Shown piece after piece: positions 8,322-16,649 of a stretch of DNA of 40,406 nucleotides (position 1 is the first letter of the stretch; each line of letters opens with the position of its first letter). The stretch is from contig DENA01000021.1 of the NCBI GenBank assembly GCA_002359465.1, positions 105,195 through 145,600 on the forward strand. The letters run 5' to 3'. This stretch comes from Ruminococcaceae bacterium UBA2656. Lineage in GTDB: Bacteria; Bacillota; Clostridia; Oscillospirales; Acutalibacteraceae. The notes under the pieces were generated by a model that worked only from the letters and a program-made list of their open reading frames with translations, was not told where the DNA came from and did no database searches. The translations under genes were made by a program, and so were the position numbers.

Positions 8322-8362
8322 AGCAGGCCAACTTTTATTACAGAGTTGGCCTGCTGATTTTT
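8322..8362. terminator. Bidirectional terminator between convergent genes
   Basis: AGCAGGCCAAC (8322-8332) and GTTGGCCTGCT (8345-8355) are perfect 11-base arms. GATTTTT follows on the plus strand and TTTTTC on the minus strand, so it can end both the ATPase gene and the LUD gene that face each other here. The rest of 8171-8321 shows no gene that I can recognise. Confidence 0.85.
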
Positions 8363-8397
8363 AAAGGTTTCCCATAATACTCATAATGGTATGTTAA

Positions 8398-9015
8398 TCA
8401 ATAACCATAATTTCCATTTATAAAAATCACTTTTATTCTGTCCTTAATAAATTGTCTGGAAATTAAAACAAAGTCGTTACAAATACGCTGTTCGTGTTTG
8501 CAATTAATGCATTTGCCAAGTTTTACACACGGCGTATTCTTATAAAGCCTTTTTGCATCCATGGGAGCTGCAATTTGCCTCGTACGGTAAACAGCAGCTT
8601 CTACAGTATCTACTAGTTTATTTGCACCAACCACAACAATAACCTGTTTAGGTCCATAAATCATAGGAGCAACACGACTGCCGTTCCCATCAATGTTAAA
8701 TAACTGACCATCTGTAGTTATGGCGTTTGTTCCTGTAATAAATGTGTCTGTATCAAAGTTCTTTAAATAGATTGCTCTTTTTTCTTCAGATGTCAAATTG
8801 AGCTGATGTTTATCATAAAACGTAAAATCCTCGTTTCGCAGATATTCGAATACTCCAGTTTCCTCTAATGTAATAGAGTCTCCACAGCCAATTCTTTCCC
8901 CTTTAATCAGTAATGTGGAAAGCAGTAAAAGCAGTTCTTTTGTATTTTCAGCATAGTACCCAGCCATGTTGTTCTTTTGTAAATTGGTAATTGTGTTCCT
9001 TATTTTCTCATCCAT
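8398..9015 (-). CDS. LUD-domain (LutC/YkgG-like) protein
   Basis: The 205-residue protein matches the LUD domain found in LutB/LutC lactate-utilisation proteins: GERIGCGDSITLEETGVFEYL near residue 40, the ITGTNAITTDGQLFNIDGNG loop and a VVVGANKLV segment. Four cysteines in CVKLGKCINCKHEQRIC near the C-terminus could bind metal. No lutA or lutB partner is nearby, so it is one of the stand-alone forms whose substrate is unknown. AGGAGG lies at 9027-9032, ten to twelve bases before the ATG on the minus strand. Confidence 0.85.
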   Translation of the reverse strand: MDEKIRNTITNLQKNNMAGYYAENTKELLLLLSTLLIKGERIGCGDSITLEETGVFEYLRNEDFTFYDKHQLNLTSEEKRAIYLKNFDTDTFITGTNAITTDGQLFNIDGNGSRVAPMIYGPKQVIVVVGANKLVDTVEAAVYRTRQIAAPMDAKRLYKNTPCVKLGKCINCKHEQRICNDFVLISRQFIKDRIKVIFINGNYGY

Positions 9016-9174
9016 GCAAACAAAACCTCCTTAGCATTCCATAGACATATGATAATTATATAAATAATCAGATCTGGCGCGCTTCACAGAGTGTAAACAA
9101 AATGCGAAGTAGGTAATTGGCATAACATTGAATATTATGCTTATAAGAGGGTACCAAATCAATTGACTTTATTG

Positions 9175-10077
9175 TTATAGCGTTAGCTCTGTAGAAAATG
9201 CAATAACTGCATTACCGACTATTTTTACTTCTATGGGTTTGTTGTTTCTGATTTTTACCTGTACCTCCATTGTACCTGCCCGGCCAATAGCTTCACCCTG
9301 CATAATATTAAATGTAAATAGGGTACCGTTATGCGTTACAAGGCCGTAGTGAACCAAGTAGGCACCAAGTGGCCCGTTTGCATTACCTGTTACGGGATCT
9401 TCATTAATTCCGATGGCAGGTGCAAACATTCTGCCGTGTATCATTGGCGTTTCATTCTGATTCATGGTGAAAACATAGTAACCATTGCATCCGATCTCAT
9501 TACTGAGCTTTGCTAGACTATCCATATTAGGACGTAAGTTATGCAGCATTTTGATATCTTTGATGCCTATCATCACTTTGGAATGTCCCGTCGATGCGAT
9601 TGCAACAGGCCATCTATCTATGATGTCATTTTGATTAATGCCCAACGCGGCGGTTAAAGTTTGTTGCACCTTGACTGAAAGCGCATCATGGACTTCTATT
9701 TCACCCTGTGTCATTACAATTTTATAATCGTCGCTTTCCCGTATGATGTCAACCGGTAGAATGCCTGCACCCGTTTTTTGTAATACGCGTGTCGTTCCAA
9801 AATTATTTTCTATAGCTCTCGCATAGTGTGCAGCAATTGTAGCATGACCACAAATCGGAACTTCTTTTGTTGGGGTAAAAAAACGAACCTTTACATCGTA
9901 AGTATCGTCTTCTGAATAAAAAATAAAGGCAGTTTCTGAATTATTTAGCTCACGCGCTATTTTTTGCATCTGTTGATCAGACAATCCATCGGCATTTGTA
10001 ATTACCCCAGCAGGATTCCCTGTTAATCGTTCTTTTGTAAATGAATCAATTTGATAAATCTGGTAAAGCTTTTCCAT
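9175..10077 (-). CDS. PhzF-family isomerase (YddE/YHI9-like)
   Basis: The 300-residue product has both PhzF motifs: SFTKERLTGNPAGV with the catalytic Glu48 in NNSETAFIF, and the second-lobe GINEDPVTGNANGPLGAYL. PhzF proteins are cytoplasmic diaminopimelate-epimerase-fold enzymes that isomerise small cyclic or unsaturated acids; most family members have no assigned substrate. The ATG at 10077 is preceded by AGGAG, whereas the 24-residue upstream extension has no ribosome site. There is no phenazine cluster here. Confidence 0.88.
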   Translation of the reverse strand: MEKLYQIYQIDSFTKERLTGNPAGVITNADGLSDQQMQKIARELNNSETAFIFYSEDDTYDVKVRFFTPTKEVPICGHATIAAHYARAIENNFGTTRVLQKTGAGILPVDIIRESDDYKIVMTQGEIEVHDALSVKVQQTLTAALGINQNDIIDRWPVAIASTGHSKVMIGIKDIKMLHNLRPNMDSLAKLSNEIGCNGYYVFTMNQNETPMIHGRMFAPAIGINEDPVTGNANGPLGAYLVHYGLVTHNGTLFTFNIMQGEAIGRAGTMEVQVKIRNNKPIEVKIVGNAVIAFSTELTL

Positions 10078-10174
10078 GACGCTTTTTCTCCTATTTATAT
10101 AATCAAACTCAAATAGAGTTATACGGTTTAAACACAATGAGTAGCTCAAAAAGAGGCTGAATGTTCGATTGTGC

Positions 10175-10597
10175 TCATTTTGACCAATTCATTACAAGCT
10201 CTGTTTCGCCGGTGTTTTTATCCGTTTGCTCATTTGATACAACAAAATCTTCTCTCAGGTAGAATTTGACCGCACGAGAATTCTTTTTATAAACCTGCAG
10301 CGACAATTTTGAATAGCTTTTCTTAACGTAATCAAGCAGAGCTTTCCCTATACCTTTGGATTGACTATTTGCATCGATAAATATTCCGGCAATATAGTTT
10401 TCTGTTAACCCAATAAATCCTAGAATTGCATTATGCTCTTCATAAACAAATACTGTTGCATCAGGTAACATCTTTTTAACCAGCTCATAATTCCCCTGCC
10501 AGTAGTCTTCGATAATAAAATCATGAGCCGCAATGTTCGTTTTGAGCCATATTTCCATGACCGTTTCTAATTCATCAATTTTAAACTTTCTAATCAT
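10175..10597 (-). CDS. GNAT-family N-acetyltransferase
   Basis: The 140-residue protein spans a whole GNAT fold. IAGIFIDANSQSKGIGKALLD holds the acetyl-CoA pyrophosphate-binding Q/RxxGxG/A turn, and LSLQVYKKNSRAVKFYLREDF is motif B. It resembles the YjaB/putative acetyltransferase group. The acceptor is unknown; candidates are amines or small antibiotics. AGGAGC is five bases before the ATG. Confidence 0.85.
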   Translation of the reverse strand: MIRKFKIDELETVMEIWLKTNIAAHDFIIEDYWQGNYELVKKMLPDATVFVYEEHNAILGFIGLTENYIAGIFIDANSQSKGIGKALLDYVKKSYSKLSLQVYKKNSRAVKFYLREDFVVSNEQTDKNTGETELVMNWSK

Positions 10598-10686
10598 ATC
10601 TGCTCCTTATATAAATAATTAACAGCTCACATTATTGTTTATAGATAGACTCAATTTGTTCGGAGCCGGCCTGCTTTATTTAAAGC

Positions 10687-11109
10687 TTATATATCAAAAT
10701 CAGTAGTTTTGAACAAACTATAATAACGCCCACGTATTGCCCTAAACTCAAGTACGCAAAAATCAGGATCGTTATACGTTTGCTCAGGATTCGGGTATGC
10801 GCCCTTGTAACTGTTCTTCCATAGCTTTGCTTTGATACTCATATCATCACAAACCGTCATTTCACCCTTGAGGAGACATCCCCTGAATAATATCGGACTA
10901 AAGAAATATACGCCTGCCTTATTATTTCTTATAATGTCCTTAACATAATTTGAATGTGTATTTGTAACAAAAAATATCCTGCCTAAACTTTCTCTGCCTT
11001 TCGATGGGAGAACCGCCTTTGCTGTAGGATAACCGTCACTGTCAATCGCACATAAAATAAACTTTTTTACTCTCTTCAGCAGTTTTTCTGCTTGTTCTCT
11101 TATTTCCAT
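10687..11109 (-). CDS. Pyridoxamine 5'-phosphate oxidase-like flavoprotein
   Basis: The 140-residue protein has the split-barrel flavin-binding fold: FILCAIDSDGYPTAKAV at the start, IFFVTNTHSNYVKDI and GVYFFSPILFRGCLLKGEM in the middle. Relatives (general stress protein 26 type) bind FMN or F420 and reduce unknown substrates. It lacks the residues that define true PdxH. AAAGGGG lies upstream of the ATG. It is isolated between single-gene units. Confidence 0.82.
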   Translation of the reverse strand: MEIREQAEKLLKRVKKFILCAIDSDGYPTAKAVLPSKGRESLGRIFFVTNTHSNYVKDIIRNNKAGVYFFSPILFRGCLLKGEMTVCDDMSIKAKLWKNSYKGAYPNPEQTYNDPDFCVLEFRAIRGRYYSLFKTTDFDI

Positions 11110-11202
11110 ATCATACCCCTTTCAAATTCTCAGCTATCGCTATAATACCGGGGGAGGGGCAATTACTTGCTCGAGTATGCCATCAAATGCGCGCTATCTT
11201 AT

Positions 11203-12060
11203 TCAGCCAAGGTTTCTCAAAATTTCATGATAGCGCATGGTTGCCAACTCACTTGGTTCCCCCTTCTTGCAAAAAGAAAGCTTGGCCAGCTTCGGAACCA
11301 CCCGTTCAACAATAATCTGCCCATCGACCATTTTAGACTTCAGTGCTTCCAAGGCTTCCCGAAAACGTTTATCCTCCTTTGCCCGATCATAAAAGGACAA
11401 AACATAGACATAAACAAAAAGATTATAGTTGCGAAAAGGATATTCGACCTGCATAAACAGCGTACCTATTCCGTAGTGGCATGGGCCGATTGGCTTTCGG
11501 ATTGTCCAATGTTCAAGCAAGAAATCCACCGCTCTGTCAAGCGCTGGTTCTTTGTTGAGATAGTCACTAAAGCGGAATGCATTTAAGGCAGTAAGGGTTG
11601 GAAAGGGGTTCGAACACTCTGTTTCCGGCCCCCGGCCAAAGCTGAATTTATTGCAGCGCCAGCCACCGTCGGTATACTGAATATCCAAAAGGTGCTCGAA
11701 GGTTTTTTGTAGCCTGACATCAGAGGCATACCCCATGCAGCACAGTACCTCGGCGGCGTGGGCAGTATGGCACGGGTAAACAGAGCCTTGCGGGTACAAC
11801 TTGAAACTTCCATCTTCTCTCCATGCACTAAAGATCAAGTCGGCGCATTCTTTCAGTAAAGGCTCGGTAGGTTCCATACCCAATTCCAGCAGATAAAGTA
11901 CGCTGTCCAGAGTAGAAAAAGGGGAACCTTTTATTAGGCGTTTGTCGGGTGTAGTCCAGTAGTCAGCGCCATTATCGTACCTGCATGACAATATCGCTTC
12001 AACATCCGATGAATACTGCTTATCAACAGCCATTGTTTTACGCCCCATTTCGTATCGCAT
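11203..12060 (-). CDS. Prenyltransferase/squalene-oxidase-like alpha-barrel protein
   Basis: The 285-residue protein shows repeated alpha-hairpin motifs of the terpenoid-cyclase (alpha/alpha)6 toroid: GSFKLYPQG, GGWRCNKFSFGRGPETECSNPFPTLTAL and a CHYGIGTLFMQVEYPF segment. No DxDD or catalytic zinc ligand set is evident, so an enzymatic cyclase role is unsupported. Such small barrels occur as stand-alone proteins in Clostridia with unknown function. ATG 12060 is taken, although ATG 12033 follows a GGGGCG run and is an alternative. It is divergent from the iron-sulfur flavoprotein gene. Confidence 0.72.
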   Translation of the reverse strand: MRYEMGRKTMAVDKQYSSDVEAILSCRYDNGADYWTTPDKRLIKGSPFSTLDSVLYLLELGMEPTEPLLKECADLIFSAWREDGSFKLYPQGSVYPCHTAHAAEVLCCMGYASDVRLQKTFEHLLDIQYTDGGWRCNKFSFGRGPETECSNPFPTLTALNAFRFSDYLNKEPALDRAVDFLLEHWTIRKPIGPCHYGIGTLFMQVEYPFRNYNLFVYVYVLSFYDRAKEDKRFREALEALKSKMVDGQIIVERVVPKLAKLSFCKKGEPSELATMRYHEILRNLG

Positions 12061-12127
12061 ATTTATGCTTTGGTTTATTTTAACATAAACGATTTAAAAA
12101 ACGCAATTCAAATGAAGATTTCGTTCG

Positions 12128-12156
12128 TTGAACTGCCTTTTTTCGCATGATATAAT
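12128..12156 (+). promoter_or_regulatory. Sigma-A type promoter
   Basis: TTGAAC (12128-12133), a 17-base spacer and TATAAT (12151-12156) precede the flavoprotein gene by about 50 bases. TTTCGC (12141-12146) and GCGAAA (12163-12168) flank the -10 and could be a weak operator. Confidence 0.8.
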
Positions 12157-12205
12157 TGAATCGCGAAATTTTGCAGCCCAAATTGTTGAAAAGAGGAACA
12201 GACCC

Positions 12206-12745
12206 GTGAAAAATATTATTGTGATCGTCGGTAGCCCGCGCAAGAATGGAAACACGGAGCTTTTGGCGGATGCATTCATCGAGGGTGCGTGCAGTACGGG
12301 CAATCATGTCGAGAAGATTTCCGTTATTGGCAAAAAGATCGGCGGCTGTATCGGCTGCAATGCATGTTACCGGGATGCGGAGCACCGGTGTGTCCAGCAT
12401 GACGATATGGAGGACTGTTACAGGCGTATTTCGATAGCCGATGTCATTGTGATCGCTACGCCGATCTATTTCTATGGAGTCAGTTCTCAACTGAAATGTA
12501 TCATCGACCGGCTCCATAATCCCATTCGCAGTTCCTTCAAGGTGAAAAAGCTTGGTCTGCTTGCGGCATGCGCGGACGAAAAAGAATCGGTTTTTGATTC
12601 CGTGATCACCATGTACCGCGCCGTTCTGAGCTGTTTTTCCCTTGACGATGGCGGTATGGTCACTGTTTGCGGCGTTTCAGAGAAAGGCAACATTGCGGGT
12701 AATCCCAAACTAAAGGCGGCGGAGGAAATGGGTAGAAGAATTTGA
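12206..12745 (+). CDS. Iron-sulfur flavoprotein (NADPH-dependent FMN reductase fold)
   Basis: The 179-residue protein begins with IIVIVGSPRKNGNTELLADA, the FMN-phosphate loop, and carries a compact Cys cluster at 48, 51, 54 and 62 (CIGCNACYRDAEHRC). This C-x2-C-x2-C-x7-C pattern is the 4Fe-4S signature of iron-sulfur flavoproteins found in strict anaerobes. They transfer electrons from ferredoxin or NAD(P)H to oxygen species or other acceptors. The GTG start at 12206 is chosen because AGAGGA lies about nine bases upstream and a good promoter occupies 12128-12156, which excludes earlier starts. Confidence 0.85.
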   Translation: MKNIIVIVGSPRKNGNTELLADAFIEGACSTGNHVEKISVIGKKIGGCIGCNACYRDAEHRCVQHDDMEDCYRRISIADVIVIATPIYFYGVSSQLKCIIDRLHNPIRSSFKVKKLGLLAACADEKESVFDSVITMYRAVLSCFSLDDGGMVTVCGVSEKGNIAGNPKLKAAEEMGRRI

Positions 12746-12803
12746 CAGAGCATGACTGTCCGTAGTTGAAATACATTTTTTTATTTCAATTGGATACTAA
12801 ATA

Positions 12804-12853
12804 GTAAAAATACCCCATCGTTGTTCTGCTGAAACGCAGTACAGTGATGGGGT
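12804..12853 (-). terminator. Terminator between convergent genes
   Basis: ACCCCATC (12812-12819) pairs with GATGGGGT (12846-12853), with an inner CTGC/GCAG helix. Read on the minus strand the stem is followed by ATTTTTAC, so it best ends transcripts from the MBL side; it may also stop the flavoprotein gene. From 12862 to about 12950 the minus strand holds a short open stretch ending ...DLFSKTV that could be a gene remnant. Confidence 0.75.
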
Positions 12854-12991
12854 GAGTAATTTATTCTACACTGTTTTAGAGAATAAATCTATGAAATTGT
12901 CGACATGCTTTGCGGTTGGTTCAATCAGTTCCGGATTGATAATATTCAGAGTGATTTAGATTCCTGCTTAATAATCGGGCTCACAGGTAGC

Positions 12992-13753
12992 TCACAGCCC
13001 TACAGCCCAATCACCGTAATCAAAAGTCCCGCTGCCATGGTGCAGTTTCTCTTCCGCTTTCAGCTGCCGGAAGGCATCCCGCATTCTCAGGAGTATTTCC
13101 GGTTCGATATCCAGACTGTGATGCGCCGGAAAAACCTGATTTACCGGAAGAACGGCAACTCGTTCCAAAGATTCCAGGTAGGCCTCCGGGTCGGTCGAGG
13201 GATAATAGGCAAACAAAGTGTCTTTGTAAACAAGGTCGCCGGTGAAAAGATAACCGCGATCCTTTTCATAAAAGCACATATGCCCCGGTGAATGTCCGGG
13301 CGTATGCAGTACCTGAATACAACGACCTCCGATGTCGATTTCGTCGCCATCCTTCAGCACTCTTGTGGGTGTTCCCTGGAAAAATTCATAGTTATTTACA
13401 TCATAACCTTCCGGCAGATCACAGCGGTCAACTACCATTTTCTTGATCTGCTTCATGGTCAGAGGAAATTTTCCGCTCAGCCAGTTTAATTCATCCCCAT
13501 GAGCATAAAAATCCGGGAAGTATTGATGACCGCCGATGTGATCCCAGTGGATATGGGTTGCCACGGCAATGACCGGCTTGTCGGTCAGCTTTTTCACTTC
13601 CTCGTAAATATTGCAGATGCCGAGGCCGGTGTCAATCAGCAGGCTTCGGTCGGTGCCGTTCAGAAGATAGCAGTGCGTTTCCTCCCAATGCCGGTATTCA
13701 CTGATAATATGCGTATCCGTATCAACATGATTTATTGTAAACCAATCTTTCAT
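12992..13753 (-). CDS. MBL-fold metallo-hydrolase
   Basis: The 253-residue protein has the full metallo-beta-lactamase signature: THIHWDH (His67, His69, Asp71, His72), HTPGHS (His150), TGDLVYKD (Asp173) and PAHH (His211). This is a complete binuclear zinc site of the glyoxalase II-like or lactonase-like branch. It probably acts on a small thioester, lactone or phosphodiester in the cytoplasm. AGGACAAGG is upstream of the ATG. Nothing in the context defines the substrate. Confidence 0.88.
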   Translation of the reverse strand: MKDWFTINHVDTDTHIISEYRHWEETHCYLLNGTDRSLLIDTGLGICNIYEEVKKLTDKPVIAVATHIHWDHIGGHQYFPDFYAHGDELNWLSGKFPLTMKQIKKMVVDRCDLPEGYDVNNYEFFQGTPTRVLKDGDEIDIGGRCIQVLHTPGHSPGHMCFYEKDRGYLFTGDLVYKDTLFAYYPSTDPEAYLESLERVAVLPVNQVFPAHHSLDIEPEILLRMRDAFRQLKAEEKLHHGSGTFDYGDWAVGL

Positions 13754-13826
13754 TTGCCTTGTCCTTTCTAACCTGTGTAGGATATAAATCTGAGAGCTGA
13801 AACGTTTGTGAAATTTCTGTTTTTAC

Positions 13827-14504
13827 TCAGTCGATTTTGTATTCAATAATCAACCCTGCCGCCCAATTAAACAGCAGTTCAGAAAGCCTTTCAAAATCAG
13901 AAAGTGCTTTATCCGGCTGTTCCTTGAGCATCATGCCGGTCTGCAAAATTTCCCGTTCCTGCGGCTGCAGCACAGGGATTAGCTCGACCTTTTGCTTTAT
14001 GTAAGTTTCCGTCTGATCGTAATAGACTGCCTGTACCGTAAAGGCGGCGGTTTTATAAAGTGCTTTCAATATCCCAGCGTCTTTTTCATGCACCATGTTA
14101 TGGCCGCACATGTGGTAGATGTTGCAGGCTCCGATTCGTATGGCGCGGCGGATATCCTCCTTGCCAATCAACGGTAGCAGAAAATCAATGCTGCCTAAAA
14201 CCGGTGTGGCGTCATGATAGAACTGAAACAGATCGGAACGTTCCCAGTTAATTAATTCCTGTTGGCCGGAGATAAATCCACATACTTTCTCCCGGTTTGG
14301 AAGTGTGTCCAGCATGGCGCCGTATGCTTTTAAATCCTGCGCAACTGCTTTGTCAAGTATCACAACCAGATCAATATCACTGCTTTCCGTGGCTTCGCCC
14401 CGGCCATAGCTTCCCTGAAGCCCGACAAACAGCAGGCGAGAGCCAAACAGAGAGTTCAGTTTATTCAAATACGATTTCATCCATGTGTCTATATCAAAAT
14501 TCAT
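13827..14504 (-). CDS. MNT-type nucleotidyltransferase
   Basis: The 225-residue protein has GSYGRGEATESSDIDLVVIL at residues 31-50, the GS...D-x-D triad of the pol-beta nucleotidyltransferase superfamily. An all-helical C-terminal part follows, as in aminoglycoside adenylyltransferase-like enzymes. It could modify an antibiotic or another small molecule; no HEPN partner is next to it. AAAGGAG is six bases before the ATG at 14504, so the longer frame from 14543 is rejected. It lies 38 bases downstream of the GrpB-type gene, probably in the same transcript. Confidence 0.8.
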   Translation of the reverse strand: MNFDIDTWMKSYLNKLNSLFGSRLLFVGLQGSYGRGEATESSDIDLVVILDKAVAQDLKAYGAMLDTLPNREKVCGFISGQQELINWERSDLFQFYHDATPVLGSIDFLLPLIGKEDIRRAIRIGACNIYHMCGHNMVHEKDAGILKALYKTAAFTVQAVYYDQTETYIKQKVELIPVLQPQEREILQTGMMLKEQPDKALSDFERLSELLFNWAAGLIIEYKID

Positions 14505-14542
14505 TTTCTGCTCCTTTATACTGGCTTTATCATGTGACAACA

Positions 14543-15346
14543 TTAATTTATTTTATGAAATGTAACATGCTTTTCCTTAAGAGAAATCTTATCAACCTGA
14601 TAGCCAACTTGGGACGCTTCCTTTTTATAGTTCAAAAAGGAGTGATCAATTTCAAATCCCAAAATGGCTTTGATTTCCTCAAAGGAAAGCCGGATCGATT
14701 GACCACCTTTTTCTTCAAGAGCTTTCCATAGCGGTTCATATTTACTCAATGCCGGTGCCACCTCTCGTTTAGAGCTCCGGTCATAGCGTTCCCCGTACAA
14801 TTTTCTGGCTTCCTGCGTATGTTTTTGGATGAAATCCGTCTTGCTTTCGGTATAGGCGTCACGGTTATGCTCGTACTTCTTCCACAAATTTAGCTTTAAC
14901 TCCTCATAAGCTTTTGCTGTTTGAGGGTGGTCAATCAGATAATCCCGAAAATACAGCTCATCATTGTCCCCATCACGCCGTAGATGCAGATGATAGACCT
15001 TTTCCGCAAAGCCGTTTTCCGTGTAGCCCTTATTAAATGAAATCCGTCTGCTGTCCTCCGACATGCAGAGGTATCCGCTTTGAAACAGCTTCTTTTTGAC
15101 AGTTGTCCAATCACTGTCCGGTTTGGTTTCCATCATAATATCCACAATGGGTTTCGCCCAGATCGTCTTGACAGCGGTACTGCCGATATGGTTGATCCGC
15201 ACAATCTCTTTTGCGGGCAGAAGTCGTTGCAAATTGCGTAATTCTTCTTGATACCAGATATCCCAGCAGGTCTGATGTTCTGTTAAGAAGATAGGGAATA
15301 GCTCCCATAGTTCCTCTAAAGTCATTTCCGACAAATGCTTTTTCAT
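14543..15346 (-). CDS. GrpB/UPF0157 nucleotidyltransferase-like protein with extra C-terminal domain
   Basis: Residues 1 to about 190 are a GrpB domain: IVRINHIGSTAVKTIWAKPIVDIM is its hallmark, followed by FRDYLIDHPQTAKAYEELK. GrpB proteins have a nucleotidyltransferase fold but no proven activity. The last 75 residues (SKYEPLWKALEEKGGQSIRL, FEEIKAILGF) look like the small DUF7662-type domain, which usually occurs alone. The start at ATG 15346 follows a purine-rich GAAGGCGG. It is cotranscribed with the downstream nucleotidyltransferase. Confidence 0.82.
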   Translation of the reverse strand: MKKHLSEMTLEELWELFPIFLTEHQTCWDIWYQEELRNLQRLLPAKEIVRINHIGSTAVKTIWAKPIVDIMMETKPDSDWTTVKKKLFQSGYLCMSEDSRRISFNKGYTENGFAEKVYHLHLRRDGDNDELYFRDYLIDHPQTAKAYEELKLNLWKKYEHNRDAYTESKTDFIQKHTQEARKLYGERYDRSSKREVAPALSKYEPLWKALEEKGGQSIRLSFEEIKAILGFEIDHSFLNYKKEASQVGYQVDKISLKEKHVTFHKIN

Positions 15347-15380
15347 TGTTTTTTCCGCCTTCCTTCGAGATAATGAATCA

Positions 15381-15418
15381 ACCGCACCGGGCAATCAAAG
15401 GGAATTACCCGGTGCGGT
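15381..15418. other. Strong hairpin between two minus-strand genes
   Basis: ACCGCACCGGG (15381-15391) and CCCGGTGCGGT (15408-15418) are perfect 11-base arms. It lies just after the C45 peptidase gene on the minus strand, followed there by TGATTCATT and not by a clean T run. It is a likely transcript end or stability element. Confidence 0.55.
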
Positions 15419-15433
15419 AAAAAAATCGATCGC

Positions 15434-16441
15434 TTAATCCAGCTTCATACGGAGATCTTCTTTGAAACGCTTTCGTGCGGGGTTTCCTTCCACACGCCAA
15501 ATCTGCTTTCGCTTGAGGTCATAAACAACAGACCAGACAGTATCGGCGTTTTGCTTGCGGTCATATTGGCATAGAAAGCCGTATTTACCCGACAGAACAT
15601 CCTGCGCGAAGGCAACGGTATAGCGGCTTTGATTCTGCAAAAGTGCGGAACGCGCGGTTTGATAGCGTTCGTCCGAACGCCAGTCGTCAATTTCCGGATT
15701 GCGGTAGGGCCGCATTTTTTTGGAATTGAAGTTGTTGGCCGTGGCGACAAACTGTTCCCCGGTACGCGGCCGAATGATTTCCATATCCTTCGGATTGCAT
15801 TCTACCACAGCGATGTCCCCGTTTTTATCCGCAAGGGTCAGCGTCTGCGCCGACGCGATAGGTAAAGCCTGTAATTTTTCAATCGCTTCGGCGGTTGTTT
15901 TACATTTTTCCAGAAGATAACGCAGCAGCATTCCGGCGTTCAGCCCCGGCTTTCGCACATGAGGGTAAATAAAGGTCAATCCGACCGCTAATCCGTGCTG
16001 GTTGACTCCATCCTCCATCTGGACAAAAGCTGTGGTGTTTCCGTTGAACGCATAGCTTCCCTCAAGGCGGTACAGGCAGTTCATATAGAGCTTTTCAAGA
16101 CTCACGAGAAAATCACTGTTCCGTGCAAAAATGATTTCGTTTTCCGTGCTGAAAGCAAAGCAGGTGCATTTGTTATCAAATTCAAAGCAGTACATGCAGA
16201 ACAGCAGCGCGTGAAGCGTTTCCACGGAGACTTCGTTTCCGTCCGCAATGCCCTGTATTTCATCCAGAACCTCCGGAAAATATCTCTGATATTCTTTAGC
16301 ACATTCTTTGGCAAAGGCGTATTTGTCCTCTGTCAGCGCAAAGGTTGGACAATGGTCAAGTTTCTTCCCGTTTTTGAGCAGTGAGCATCCCCATTTGTAC
16401 CCGGCCTCGTAGTGGGTTCCGGTAAATCTTCCATGATACAT
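15434..16441 (-). CDS. C45-family peptidase / acyltransferase (Ntn hydrolase)
   Basis: The 335-residue protein has the acyl-CoA:6-aminopenicillanate acyltransferase fold. The candidate nucleophile is Cys92 in KCTCFAF; EIIFARNSDF and DGVNQHGLAVGLTF follow at the expected spacing. Members are autoproteolytic amidases or acyltransferases acting on acyl amides, for example bile-acid or antibiotic side chains. Here no signal peptide is present, and the segment before the Cys is long, as in proenzymes that self-cleave. ATG 16441 is preceded by GGAGAG, which favours it over ATG 16480. Confidence 0.82.
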   Translation of the reverse strand: MYHGRFTGTHYEAGYKWGCSLLKNGKKLDHCPTFALTEDKYAFAKECAKEYQRYFPEVLDEIQGIADGNEVSVETLHALLFCMYCFEFDNKCTCFAFSTENEIIFARNSDFLVSLEKLYMNCLYRLEGSYAFNGNTTAFVQMEDGVNQHGLAVGLTFIYPHVRKPGLNAGMLLRYLLEKCKTTAEAIEKLQALPIASAQTLTLADKNGDIAVVECNPKDMEIIRPRTGEQFVATANNFNSKKMRPYRNPEIDDWRSDERYQTARSALLQNQSRYTVAFAQDVLSGKYGFLCQYDRKQNADTVWSVVYDLKRKQIWRVEGNPARKRFKEDLRMKLD

Positions 16442-16594
16442 TTTTAACTCTCCGTTCACAGTATTGAGAGTTGACGTCATCTCTTGAATTAAGCGTAACT
16501 GAATAAAAATTTTATGTCAAGCACTATATTATTTTCAAACGAATTAAATAGAGCGCGGCATCGGTCGGAAATAAGGACTTCACCCGCTTGCGCA

Positions 16595-16637
16595 ATAAAA
16601 CCGTGCCACAGCGACATAAAAGCGCTGCGGCACGGTT
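16595..16637 (-). terminator. Rho-independent terminator, minus strand
   Basis: AACCGTGCC (16599-16607) with GGCACGGTT (16629-16637), plus inner CAGCG/CGCTG, form a long stem. On the minus strand it is followed by TTATTG, ending the acetyltransferase transcript. Confidence 0.8.
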
Positions 16638-16649
16638 CCTTATCGATTT

